From Leuctra nigra (Eukaryota; Arthropoda; Insecta; Plecoptera; Leuctridae), in assembly GCA_934045905.1 (NCBI GenBank), contig OW203763.1:21689108-21753107 (forward strand): a stretch of DNA of 64,000 bases, read 5' to 3'. A program made the translations under genes and the position numbers. Positions 51,732 through 63,047 of the stretch are shown piece by piece (the first letter of the stretch is position 1; each line of letters opens with the position of its first letter). A model generated the notes under the pieces. It was not told the DNA's origin and searched no databases. It saw only the letters and a list, made by a program, of their open reading frames with translations.

Positions 51732-54482
51732 TTATACTTATTCTTATATCAAGTAAGAATCCTTTCACTTGTTAATGTCCAAAGTTCACATTACGTTTCA
51801 TGGCTATGATTGGTTGTCGTTATTATGAAATACAATCAAAACATATTGACTCTAGAAGACTTTCCTCTAATATATTTTTTCCTACCCAGAAATATTTTAG
51901 AACTTGAAGTCAATAATTGGATTCCACTTCAGACATGTAACATGATTTAAATAGGAAGTAAAAATTCCATTGATCTATCTTCCACACAGGCTTAGAGATT
52001 GACGTAAACATGTGACACTGTAGATTTACGCGGGTTCGACATGTGTGAATTTGTGTGCCGAACCAAAGTTGTGCGGGATGTGAGTGAGAGGTGGAAAGAG
52101 AGTGACATGGTTTTCTGGTGATTGAATATTGTAACGGACAGTATTTCTGAACCGCGTAAAACGTATCGACTCTATGAATCGGTAACACCTAATATTTTTT
52201 TTGTGTGTAGCGTTCCGTTCGTCGAAGCGCACTCACTTAACCAATATCGACAGCGATCGTATCGAGGAAATATGGCCAATATGGACTCGCTGCGTGGTCG
52301 GTTATACAGTGAAACCAATGATTACTGTTTGTCACTTTTTTTTTGAACGGTAAATGAAGAGAGGTAAATTGTATTTTATGTAAAAGCATATGGACATTCT
52401 AACTTCTGTCACCGAAACTGGACGCATAATACGTGTACAATTTTTTGGTTCAGGTCTATTTTATGATGCAATTTTTAAATATAAAACAATGTTTCCGAAA
52501 TTTGGTTTCAAAGATGACACAGTTTATGCCATAATATTCTCATAAAATTTTATAATTTAAACAAATTAAAGACAAAATAAGATAACGACATTGTATACAA
52601 TCATACTTGTAGTGTGTGTTTAATGATCAACCTAACATATGAATTATTTACTTTTATATTTCTAAATACAGGATATTATATCATGCAGAAATATAGAATT
52701 TGCATCAGTCTTCAAGTATCCCAATTATGTTTCCTGTTTAATATTGATAAGAAAATAAATGTCATTGGACTGTCGGTGTAATTGTTGATAATGAGTCGCA
52801 GAAGAGGGTGACTGATACTGGAAAACCTGAATTGTACCTCGGGGAGCAATAAGTTCCTTCCGATTTCGCTACCCAATTTGATCCACGCTATAACGTTCAA
52901 TAGAGTTAGTTTAGCGAGTGTAGAGGGTTTGTTCTACAAACCCCAACTCAAACTCTCTCAAAAGATCACTTGATTAGTAGTCAATCAAAGTCACAGGGTA
53001 TGTTTGATTTACAATAATAGCTGCTGCTATATGTGCATGGGAAGCACAGTTTTTCCTCATAAAATATTTGTAGCTTTCTCGACAAAATTATCTTTATTCA
53101 ATATAAAATAAAGTCAGCCTTCATACAAAAAGATTGTTAATACAGATTAACAATTAATAAAATAGTACTTTGTTAAATTTCAAAATATTTAAATAAAATA
53201 ATATTAATAAAAATTTATACAATTAATTTGGAACATACATTTTCCAAATTGCAGATGAATGAATAATGTTCTTAGTTTGCCATGTGTTTAAAAAAATAAT
53301 TGGATAATTGATCACAAGTTTCTTTGGGATAATCAAAGCTCAACATTTCGTAAAATTTTAAAGGATGCTGGTTTGAATTGGACTTGTCAACACTTTCCGT
53401 TCTGAAAAATAAAATTATCGGTGAATGCTATATATTGTTCGGATCACTTCTGTATCTATATTCAAGTTTGACAGGAAGTTTGAAACGTTGAAGGCGGTAT
53501 AACAACGGGGTGAGGGGAAATCATACAGAAATAAATTTCCAGTCAACTCCTGATGACAATTGTTTTCTAGTAGTAAATCGAATCCGTACAAAATCTCTCT
53601 ACTAATGAACGAGTATATGCAGCATCCCTCTCAATCAGTAGCGGGGGGTTATTGTAACGGCTGGCCTGTATCAATATAACCAATGCTATCAACGACCAAT
53701 GGAATGGTATGCATTTGAATTGAGCTTTTCGAATAACACGTGACGATATGCTTGAGCTTGTTTCGTTTCGGAAGCTGAATATGAATTGGAATGATGCAAG
53801 GTGTGAATCTATATTGACGTATAAGTTTATAGACGTGTTGGACACTAAAATAAAATATCAATTCGTTGGTTTAAATCATTTGTGGCACTGATTTATTCAG
53901 CGGTTAGGTTTCAAAATCTTTTTGTAGTGTCATTTGTTAGTTACATTCTTTATACCTTTAGCCACACAAGGGCTTAGCTTATGTGGGTATAATTTTACGC
54001 TCAAATTTGTAAGTTTTTTCTTGTCTTCTTCTGATACCTACAGATAGATTTTACTATCTTGTAATATTATAGAATTATTAAAATAATTATAAAATTAAAA
54101 AAGGGAACACTATTACCAAAGTATTAAACTCAATTTATAATTTATGCAACTTTTAATAGAATTTAGCAGTTCATATTGTTTTTTTTAATAACAATTATCA
54201 CATACTTATTACGTGCCTGTACTGATGATTATTAAGGTTTTAATAGATGTAAGTATATGAATGTACGTACATTCACATAAAAAATATACGATACGAAAAG
54301 TCGAGTGAGCCCGTTATAAATTGTCTCCATACTCCTATTTGCCAGTGATATAGCCAAGAGCCAGACAGGTTTGGGGCATGGACGTAATGCAAATTATATT
54401 TAAGTTTCTAAGGGTTTTTTTAGTGCTGAATTCTCGTTAGCAATAATACTCGATGTAGTGGGCGAGGTGGATTTGCGGAGGT
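51732..54482. other. No gene recognised
   Basis: Mostly AT-rich. A slightly GC-richer segment at 52210-52320 follows a pyrimidine tract ending in TAG and is open for 40 codons (ending before TGA at 52344) but has no donor. Other ORFs are not convincing. Confidence 0.5.
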
Positions 54483-54508
54483 GGGGAAGGGGGTGGGTGG
54501 GGGGTGGG
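54483..54508 (+). repeat. G-quadruplex-prone block
   Basis: Five G runs of 4, 5, 3, 6 and 3 bases are separated by one or two bases within 26 bases, a strong G-quadruplex pattern on the plus strand. Confidence 0.8.
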
Positions 54509-55132
54509 TGATTTCCCAATGAAGGGCTGCTCCGGGGAGGTGGGTGAGTAAGTGATACTAGGGGGTTGGATGAGTGATAAATTGATTTTCAAAATTCAAC
54601 CACACAAAACGAAGAGTAGCTTTCCCCATACCATCAACCCCGTTCCATATCCTCCTTTTCGAAATCCACTTGTCATTAACATGGGTGCTCACTTACAAAT
54701 TAATATTGCTACAGGAGCTATTACGGAACGTCCGTACATTATTAATGTAGCTAACTACCTGTCACTTAACCCTTTCAGAGCGTATCTTGTCTAATTGCCC
54801 CTTTTTAACGATATGCATATTCTACTTAATCCTATTCATCCTTTACGAAACTGTAAACAAATTAAAACAAAAACTTTGTGCACTTCACAAACATCCATAT
54901 ATTCATATTACCTTATATTTTTCAGCTCCAAAGAAATTCGGTAGCTAATGTCTCTATTAATTAAATAAATAAAAAACGTAACTTTTGACTCTGTTTTATA
55001 TGCTGTAAAATCGTACGTGTAAAATGTGAGCAAAACACAAACTGTACATTTTAATAATTGACCCATCTAAAAGGAAACAAGCTTGTATCCGTGCGGTACG
55101 CGTTGATGGCGCTGGCAGAAGTATGGGGATAT
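54509..55132. other. Nothing recognised
   Basis: AT-rich apart from a GC-richer 40 bases just before the next G block. The 80-codon ORF at 54552-54794 is not recognisable. Confidence 0.5.
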
Positions 55133-55320
55133 GGGGGTGGAGGAGGAGGGGGAGGGGGTACACCTAGGCTATCTCCACCTATGCTATACTAATGATCGAA
55201 TGATAACGAAACCTGTGTACGTGATTTATAGTTGCCACATTACACGGCGTAATGTGGATGTATGTATGCGATTGCGTAGCGTGAACACCCCCCTCCCCCA
55301 CCCCCTCCTCCCCCTCCCCC
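55133..55320. repeat. G-rich block and partly complementary C-rich block
   Basis: The plus strand has a G/A block at 55133-55158 (GGGGGTGGAGGAGGAGGGGG, then AGGGGG) and a C/T block at 55288-55320 made of CCCCCTCCCCCACCCC-like units. They are partial reverse complements 130 bases apart and could pair in single-stranded DNA or RNA. The ORF 55131-55508 runs through both and is not considered a gene. Confidence 0.75.
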
Positions 55321-57036
55321 AACTCGCCTCAATCAACATGCTCTCGCTACCGTTGCGAGTTACTGTCTTTTTCCATCAAGCAAAATATGACTATTCCAAT
55401 CAACTAACGGTACCCAGCTTGGTACTAATTTTTATTCAGTTCTCAATTTTTATTCGAAATGATTTTCATTTAGATTCGTATTCTCGTAAACTAGAATCAA
55501 TCTCGTAGTTTGTGTGTATTTCCGGAAACAAAGTTTAATTGTATTTATTTGATGCAAAAATTATGTAGATGAGTGTCTAAAATTTATTTTGTTTAACTTC
55601 AGGATTCGAATGCGAGTTATTTGTCCACAATCTCCATATTTTTATTGTTATTTCATCTCTTTTTACAGACGACGAGTGACATTTGTCACATATAACATAT
55701 ACCTTCCTTCCAATAGCGTATCTCGTAGGAATTCCCGAGGAAAAAATATGATTATTTTTATTAATTCAAACAGTTTCCGAGTCGGCCTTACTTGACAAGA
55801 TCTCTTTATTTATTATTATCACACAATTGCTAGCATCTAGTAAAACCCATAACCATATCTGTGAATAGGTCTTTGAGAGAAGCCCCCAATAAAAGGGGTG
55901 GGGTGACCTCCCCCCTACATCTCTCTACTTTGCCTCTATGGGGGTGTGGATGGGGCTAGTGATTCCTATGTTGGAATGCAGAGCACGCTCTCATCTCTCC
56001 AAACCATCCGATATGCGAGAGAAGAGAAGGAAATCTTAGCTGCTGTTTGAATTTGTCGAAAGGAAAAGAAGGTACTCTATACTACAATGGGTATAACTGC
56101 CTTTCCCCTTTTTGGATTTTGATGGGATGAAGGCGTCGCTGGTTTGTCGTCGTCGGCGCCGCCAAGCGACGGCGGCGGGCGTCGGTGTAGAAAAAACGCT
56201 GCTCTGCTATGGCTACAAGAAGGAGTCGTGTCCGCTGTTGTAAAACCGCCGAGAGAAAGATGTGAGAGACACTTGAAACAAAGCAGTAACATGAGGATCT
56301 CTTCCTTCAATAGGTTGATAGCATGCTAAAATCGCTGGTGGACTTTGAAATTATTATATCTTCCATTGGAGCAATTGTTCGATGGTATAACAACCGCTCA
56401 GAAAAATTTGCATTTTTCCTACTTTTCTTATTTTATACTCTAGCAAGACCAAGTGGTTGGTGTTCTTTACGACGATATGGAAAATTGTTTTCTTGTTTTT
56501 CTTCAAATGTCATTTTAGAATGCGTAGATTTGGATTTAGCAGAGACAACATTCGTGGCCTTCAGTGTGGACATTATTATGTTTCATAAAATATTACATAT
56601 TATTAGGGAAAGTAAGAAAATATAAAATGATTGTCTCCTCATTTATTAATTGTCGCAAAACTTTTATAGCACAACGTACTAGTCTATTAATTTGTGCATT
56701 TCCCGTAAATATCACACCGTCGGAGTTCGATTGAGTGATAACCTTGATATTTATAATTACTCCATAAGTCGAATATCTTGGATTAGGTATGCACACGCCA
56801 CACACATACACCACGTGGAGGCTTTTTGTTTTGTTTATTCTCCTTGTACGAGTTCGTATATACACAGAATAGGTTGACTTAGGCACCAAGAAGTGTCTTG
56901 TCGTCTAAGCCGTTTGACATTAGAGATGCAAATGTTGGGAGTGCCTCATTATCGGCTGTATAGGCCTTCTAAGTTGTCGCCAAGTTGAGTTTTCTGATGT
57001 TCTAACACTGCTAGGAAATCACAGGAATTGTTAAGT
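55321..57036. other. No gene recognised
   Basis: AT-rich, with one GC-rich patch at 56125-56190 (CGTCGTCGGCGCCGCC and CGGCGGCGGGCG). ORFs on both strands cross it but none is recognisable or flanked by good splice sites. Confidence 0.5.
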
Positions 57037-57076
57037 TTCTCTCTCTCTCTCCCTCTCCCTCTCACACTCTCTCGCA
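57037..57076 (+). repeat. CT microsatellite
   Basis: CT dinucleotides with some CCCTCT variants. Confidence 0.95.
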
Positions 57077-59018
57077 CGTTGAGTCGACTCAGTTTTGGAA
57101 CCTCGATGGTACTGAGTAACGCTTCCCTATCCCGCCATTATCATGCAAATGCCGGCAACGTTTGCCACGATGTTTTGCTACAGTTTGATGTTTCGCGTCT
57201 GAAGAACTGTTTTATACAAGTGTACAAAACTTTTATAATAATAGAACAACACTTGGTAATTTATTTCGGATTTCATGTCTTCTCATCTGTTACCTAAAAG
57301 CACACCTGGAATGAACGTGATGTGTAATGTTTTAGAAGTTTTTCTTGACTCCTTTTCTCCTTGACGATTTTTCCGAATATTGGATCTCTGTCAATAATGA
57401 TGGAGTTAAAACAATCAATGCAATACTGGATTGATATCGTGAGAAAAAATATACTCAAGAAGCGGAAGGGAATGAAGATGGGCGTGCGGCTAGTTGGCCC
57501 TACACTAGGCTGACTTTTTTATTTGCTTCCCAACTTTTTCCCGATGTAGTATTTTATTTATTGCCAGTAGGGCAAGGCGGCAAGTGGCAAGATCGGGGTA
57601 CGAGATCGGTGGGGTAAAAGGGGGGATGGGTGAGAAGAGGGGGTTGTAGTTATCTTTGCTTACTTCGTTGCTTTCTTTACATACTTTAAGTTTCTTGTGT
57701 CTTGTCGGAGTGTCGAAGGAGGGAAAGCGGGGAAACTCGGCACAGGCGATGGAATGAAAATACAATGGAATCGCGTGAAAACAGCGGGTGGTTGCGGTGG
57801 GGGTGTCGGGAGCAGGGGGTGGCTAGGGGGTTGGCAAAACCGCGGAAAAATAGAACACAAAAAGGTGTGGAAGGGAATTCGAAATTTTGGAATTAAGGTA
57901 AACCAGTGACATAACAACAACATAGATCTTGGATTGTTTTTTTTGTGTGTCTTCGGTCGAGGGAATTATTCAATGCTTAGCGAAAGATTCAGTGACAATA
58001 TAACATTGTTGAGGTGAAATCATGGCCAAGAGCTTCTGCTCTAGTATATTGGTCAATGTTTGTAATATCGGGTTTGAGACTGGAGTATACCGATACCGTC
58101 TCCATTACTCATTTTGTCTAATATTGGTCGAGTTGATGAGTTGCACTAGGTTGATGCATACATGAGACGAGAAGAGGAACGTGATGAACAGAACCTCCCT
58201 CGTCTCGATGGGAGAATGGAAGGTAAAGCTTAGCAACACGTACATTTCATCCCCATAATCAATCGTCGACTTTGCAAGATATTTTGACTACATTCAAAAT
58301 GTGTTATGTAGAAGCTGTCATATATTGCTATTCATAATAAATCTCCTATTTCTTTCACTTATCGGTTCACTTTTTATACCCTCAGAAATTTTCAACGAAA
58401 GGTTTTACTCGGCAAGGGTTGACTGGAAATGAAGTTTGATTTGTACAAAAAATGACAGTGGCCTGAAATATTCAAATATTCAGTTACACGACAATTAGAC
58501 TAACTAGAAAATTATATTCCATTATTACGATGTGACTCTTTTTCTTTTAAATGTTTTTTTCCCAGGTTTTCATGAATAAAGTAAGAAAATTGTGGCTCAT
58601 TCACGAAATGGATTCTTTCCATGCAAATATCTCGCCCAGTCCCGCACTGTTGTTAAAAAAAGTTTCCGAATATGCTAATTTGTATTTTACTTTATTTTTT
58701 AGCGCTTATTTTAAGTTTGTTGGGTGAAAGCAAAAGGATCTTATTTCGAATTACCTAAGAAAGCAATTAGAGGATAGGGTGGAGTAAGGTACTATTTCTA
58801 AGGTTAAATATTCCAAGGTGTGAAGATGTTTTAACTTTTATTCTGACCGACAAAATCCGTGACATCGTACACCGTTCTTGTCTGCCAACAATTGCTCCAT
58901 CGTATTACTTTTTTATCTTTGGAAACTGTCGAATTTTTAATTCAAAATTCCTGAATGTTTATTAATGGCCACAATGGGTTTATGTAGAGAGACATAAAGA
59001 TTGTTGTAGATGAAGGGC
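57077..59018. other. No gene recognised
   Basis: AT-rich DNA with a G-rich stretch at about 57785-57832 that could form a quadruplex. A 23-codon frame at 58162-58233 (MRREEERDEQNLPRLDGRME...) passes through a possible donor, AAG|GTAAAG. There is no other support for it. Confidence 0.5.
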
Positions 59019-59044
59019 GGGGGGGGGGGGGGGGGGGGGGGGGG
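59019..59044 (+). repeat. Poly-G tract of 26 bases
   Basis: Uninterrupted run of 26 G, the second longest homopolymer. It produces the proline run of the minus-strand ORF 58937-59158. Confidence 0.95.
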
Positions 59045-60081
59045 TGAGGGGGTTGAATGTGCTAGGAAGTAGGGTGAGACGTAATAAAAAAGAAGGAACA
59101 ACAATTTCAAAACTATAAGAAAATGGCGCTTATATATACTAAAAAAATCGCGTATCATATCAGAATCGTAAGAATTTTTATTGTGAAATTACCTCTTGGA
59201 TTCATTGTGCTCTTAGATAGGCCTATAAAACCAGGGGGTTGATTGTAGATAGCGAAACTGTGGGGGGAGGGGGAGGAGAATTTCATAAGAAACTGCTTTT
59301 TATTTGTATTTTGTAAAAGGAAACCAGTTTGTTATATTTTGGGCATGAGGCTTGAATTTTTTGAGATAATTTTAGCTATTTTAGACCTGCGTTATGATTT
59401 ATCTAGCGTTTTTCAAAGCCGTAGAATCGAAATTATTCATACTCTGTATAGGGGTTGATTATTTAAAACACGGTTCGAAAACAAATCAGTTGTATATTTA
59501 TTCTCGTTCACAATTAATTTAAGTTATTCAGTTAAATTATCAGTACTGTTTTCATTAATTCGACTTTCCTATCCCCCTTAAGATGGGTCGTTGATTACAA
59601 TTGATGGTCCATTGACGAGTTCTCGATCTGTACCTTCAGGAGGCTGGATGATCCAGATAGATAGGATTGTGTTGATCTTCAGCAAGTGTTTTAATAAGAC
59701 TGCTCTTCGCCTTGAGTCTTCTCATCGACACATATCCACCGAGAATGTTGACACACTCATAGATATACTTAGTGTCTCCCCTTCCCACCCACCGACCCCC
59801 TGGAATATGCCACTGGAAAAGATTTTCAATTCAAGCTCTTGCTAGAAAGGGTTCACTTAAAATCATTATAATTGAATTGTACGAAAGATAATCACTAGCT
59901 AGAATGATTGCTCGATGTGAGATGTGCTTTTAATATAAGTACCCCCACCTAAAATTGAGTTGAATTAGGGTCGGGGCATTGTTCGAAATTCATCAAAGTC
60001 ACTCTACAAAGTAAATAGAGAGTGAGTTATAAGATTAGTTTGGTTTTACGAGAAATCTTTAGATTTTGTTTACGACATTTG
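59045..60081. other. No gene recognised
   Basis: AT-rich, with a G-rich patch at 59261-59278. The ORF 59591-59845 shows no recognisable domain. Confidence 0.5.
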
Positions 60082-60116
60082 GTGGAGGTGCCGTGTTGTT
60101 GCGCTGGCACCTCCAC
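60082..60116. repeat. Perfect 11-bp hairpin with 13-base loop
   Basis: GTGGAGGTGCC and GGCACCTCCAC are perfect inverted copies around a 13-base loop. The stem matches the inner eleven bases of the hairpin at 36839-36875. The loops differ in sequence. Confidence 0.9.
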
Positions 60117-60899
60117 TGATTAAAAGAGAATTTTATTTTTTCACATAGATAAATCATGCGAATTTATCTAAGTTGGTTGATATTTTAAACACCTTAACTC
60201 CCTGTTCCGGGGGATGGGGGGATTTCGTTTCTGCCCCCACATCGTGGCGACTCCAGGGATTCTGCTTCTCCAAGCAGGCATGGAATGGAATTAGCATACT
60301 CTTTTTGGTCTCTCCGCTTCTATACTGGAAATTCGGAAGAACACGAAAAAGGTGTTACACCAGAGGCTGTCATTCGACTTGTGCTGAGGAAGAAGTGAGA
60401 ATTAATGAGCCGTGCCAAAAACTGAACATTATTAAAAAAAAGAGGCACAACCTTTCTTTTGCTATTGTCCGCCATTTATTCTTTCGGACATTGATAAATA
60501 CATTCTATTACGTAAGCCCACCTCCAGATTTTTTTGTCAGTCAAAGGAAATAACCATTCGGGTTTATTGTCAATAAAACAGCAATTGCCAACGGCTTAAT
60601 CAATAGCCTTACAACACTTTCTCTCTACTGAATGGGGCAATTCTTTCGCAGAATCATGTCGGAATGGCTAAAGCGTACACATTGAAATATTAGATTTGAA
60701 TACCTATAGGCTGTATACCAAGTTTCCAGGATGGGTTTAAAACTGAAGATAAGAGAAAAGAGATGCCGCCTTTTCTATGTTAGTTAAATTAATGCTGGAC
60801 GCTTTCACCTTAGCCACCCACCCCCTCCTACCCCACTCCCACTGTAGGCATGCATATTAATGATCCTTACCCACCCCTTCCCCGGGTTAGGCATTGGGT
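60117..60899. other. No gene recognised
   Basis: Contains the 126-codon + ORF at 60173-60553, which has no recognisable domain or splice structure and uses codons like the surrounding DNA. Probably chance. Confidence 0.45.
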
Positions 60900-60913
60900 G
60901 GGGGGGGGGGGGG
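60900..60913 (+). repeat. Poly-G tract of 14 bases
   Basis: Run of 14 G inside a short C/G-rich neighbourhood (60815-60915). Confidence 0.95.
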
Positions 60914-62657
60914 TGTCAGATTCGGTACACATTTCAGGTCGAGGACACGCATTTGGTATTGACATCGTAACTAAGAGGGTACTCCCTTTATCCCCCCCTT
61001 CTGCCCCCCTAACCGTCAACCCTTACACCCCTGCAGCGTAGCGGGCTGGAAAAGGAGGACAGTTTTCACATGAGCAAGACAACAAAAGAAAAACAATTTT
61101 GGGTGGTATTTTGTTAGCTAAATTAATTTTCGAATTTGTGGTCTTAGTTTCTAATTTTCTGTAACCATGATCTTAAACATATCGTCGCTTTCTGCTACCT
61201 GTACAGTTATACCTTATTCACAATTGAAACATCGATCTCTGTTAGTTAATTTTAAGTCATCATCTTTATGAAGATTATCATTTAACGGCATTAAGTACAT
61301 TCACATCAGTAATTGATGGTCATTTGGAGATAATGTAAACAGGTATTAGGAACTTACATTCGACGTTGTCATGGTCTGCGTATTAAAGAGTACGTGAATG
61401 TAGCAACGACATAATATGTCTTTGGTTGTACACATGTAGAGTGTAGAGGTAACGTCAATCACAATTCTAGTGCAAGGTCAACATTAGTGCCGATTAGCAT
61501 TGAACAAACCAGGCCAATGTTATTCTTCTCATAAGAAAAGTTGATGAAACTTATGTCAGATAAAAAGTTACATGATCCATCTGCTGTACGATTTTCCAAT
61601 CTCATTCAAGCAAGGCACTCTTTCTGTAAGCTTCAGATATCACGGACAAAAATTCGGTTTTTACAGATTTTAATTTAAGATATGTCTTTTATTCTGTCCT
61701 AAATTAAATCTTCTTTGGTGAAACGTGTGCATGGAGCTCTAATTTCTTGCACTCCGTCTATCTATACCTATATACGCGAAAGATTTACCTTCTCCCCTCG
61801 CTCTGCCCCTACCCCTACTCATCGTCATCTGCATAAGGTTTTTCATTTCAGCTCCTTCTGGCAATTAATGCCATACAAAAACCATCCTCCTTGAATACCT
61901 ATTATCAGCTACCTAATTACTAATTTCCTTTTTACACCCACTGCTTGTGACATAGTCTAGCTACGGCAGGAAATCAAGGGTGTCAACTAAGTTTATTTAC
62001 ATAAACAGTCCGTGGCCAATGGTAATTACTCTCGACTCTGCGCGTATCTAGAGGTATTAATTACCTCTATGGAGGGCTATTATATCTGGTCGCTTGATAT
62101 ACCTACTTAAGAGAAACGCCGCTTGAAGAAGAGGAAGAAGTGGGGTCTGAAGTGTGGTAGGGGGTGGGGTGTAGAAGGGGGGGTGGTAGAGAGGTGGGGG
62201 TGGGTTTCGAGATGAGATTTGCTTTTAATTAGTTCTAATTAAATTTCTTCCCGTAATTACGTTATTGCATTTTTATTCCATTTTGGCGGTATACGTTTTC
62301 GCTCTTGCGTTTTATATAGACGAAATTTTGAAGACTAAGAAAGTCAGATTATCTTTAATATCCGAGTGAAATTTGGCACACTCAATCAAATGAAAGAATT
62401 ATGCGGTGACAAACTCTCCTTTTTCGTCTGTGTGCGTTCTTTATTTGTGATTGCCAAAACCTCATTTAAAATGCTAAATGGAGCCTAGCACACACATACA
62501 CGCGATAAAATGTAATTATTATGTGAATAGGAAACATAACTATTTCGCATCTCTTAAATACCCAAAATAATGATAACGATACTCTTTAGCTTACCTCACA
62601 AACCTTACGAACACATTGAAGTTATTTGCAAATAAATTACATATTTTTATAAAAACT
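60914..62657. other. No gene recognised
   Basis: AT-rich, with G-rich purine DNA at 62140-62210. No exon or repeat family recognised. Confidence 0.5.
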
Positions 62658-62679
62658 ACATTTGGTGGCAGATGTAGGA
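62658..62679 (+). repeat. tRNA-Leu-3'-end-like motif, copy f
   Basis: ACATTTGGTGGCAGATGTAG in the plus orientation, the most distant member: ACAAATGG has become ACATTTGG. Confidence 0.5.
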
Positions 62680-63010
62680 TTTTTGTTTTAAAGTTAAAAA
62701 CTAAAATGCTTCGAGTACGTATATGAATTTACATTAAGTGACACCCCATAAATTGATCAAATAATAATTATAATTGCATAGCTACATTTATATAACAAAT
62801 ATCAATGGGGAATCAAATTTGAAAGTAATGGCATAACGTAAGCCCTTTTACAAGCAACATTCCCGACTTATCTATGCATCTTGATGCTTGAAGGCCAATT
62901 TATAAGTGATTTATAATAAAGGTTGTAACAATTCAATGATGAATCATTTCAAAATAACAATACAATAGTATCGCCTCCACAGAGGGTATAAGTGATAGAA
63001 TTTCTTTGGC
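62680..63010. other. Nothing recognised
   Basis: AT-rich DNA without open frames or repeats of note. Confidence 0.5.
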
Positions 63011-63047
63011 TCTCTCTCTCTCTCCTCTCTCTTTCTCTCTCTCTTTC
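63011..63047 (+). repeat. CT microsatellite
   Basis: CT dinucleotides with single TCC and TTT interruptions. Confidence 0.95.

Noticed and set aside
52197..52346. Possible terminal exon after a TTTTTTTTGTGTGTAG acceptor
   Set aside because: The pyrimidine tract is short, other frames close quickly and the 40 codons match nothing I know.
55131..55508. 125-codon plus-strand ORF
   Set aside because: Begins and continues through simple G-rich and C-rich repeats.
60173..60553. 126-codon plus-strand ORF
   Set aside because: Composition follows the surrounding DNA, no family resemblance and no splice structure.
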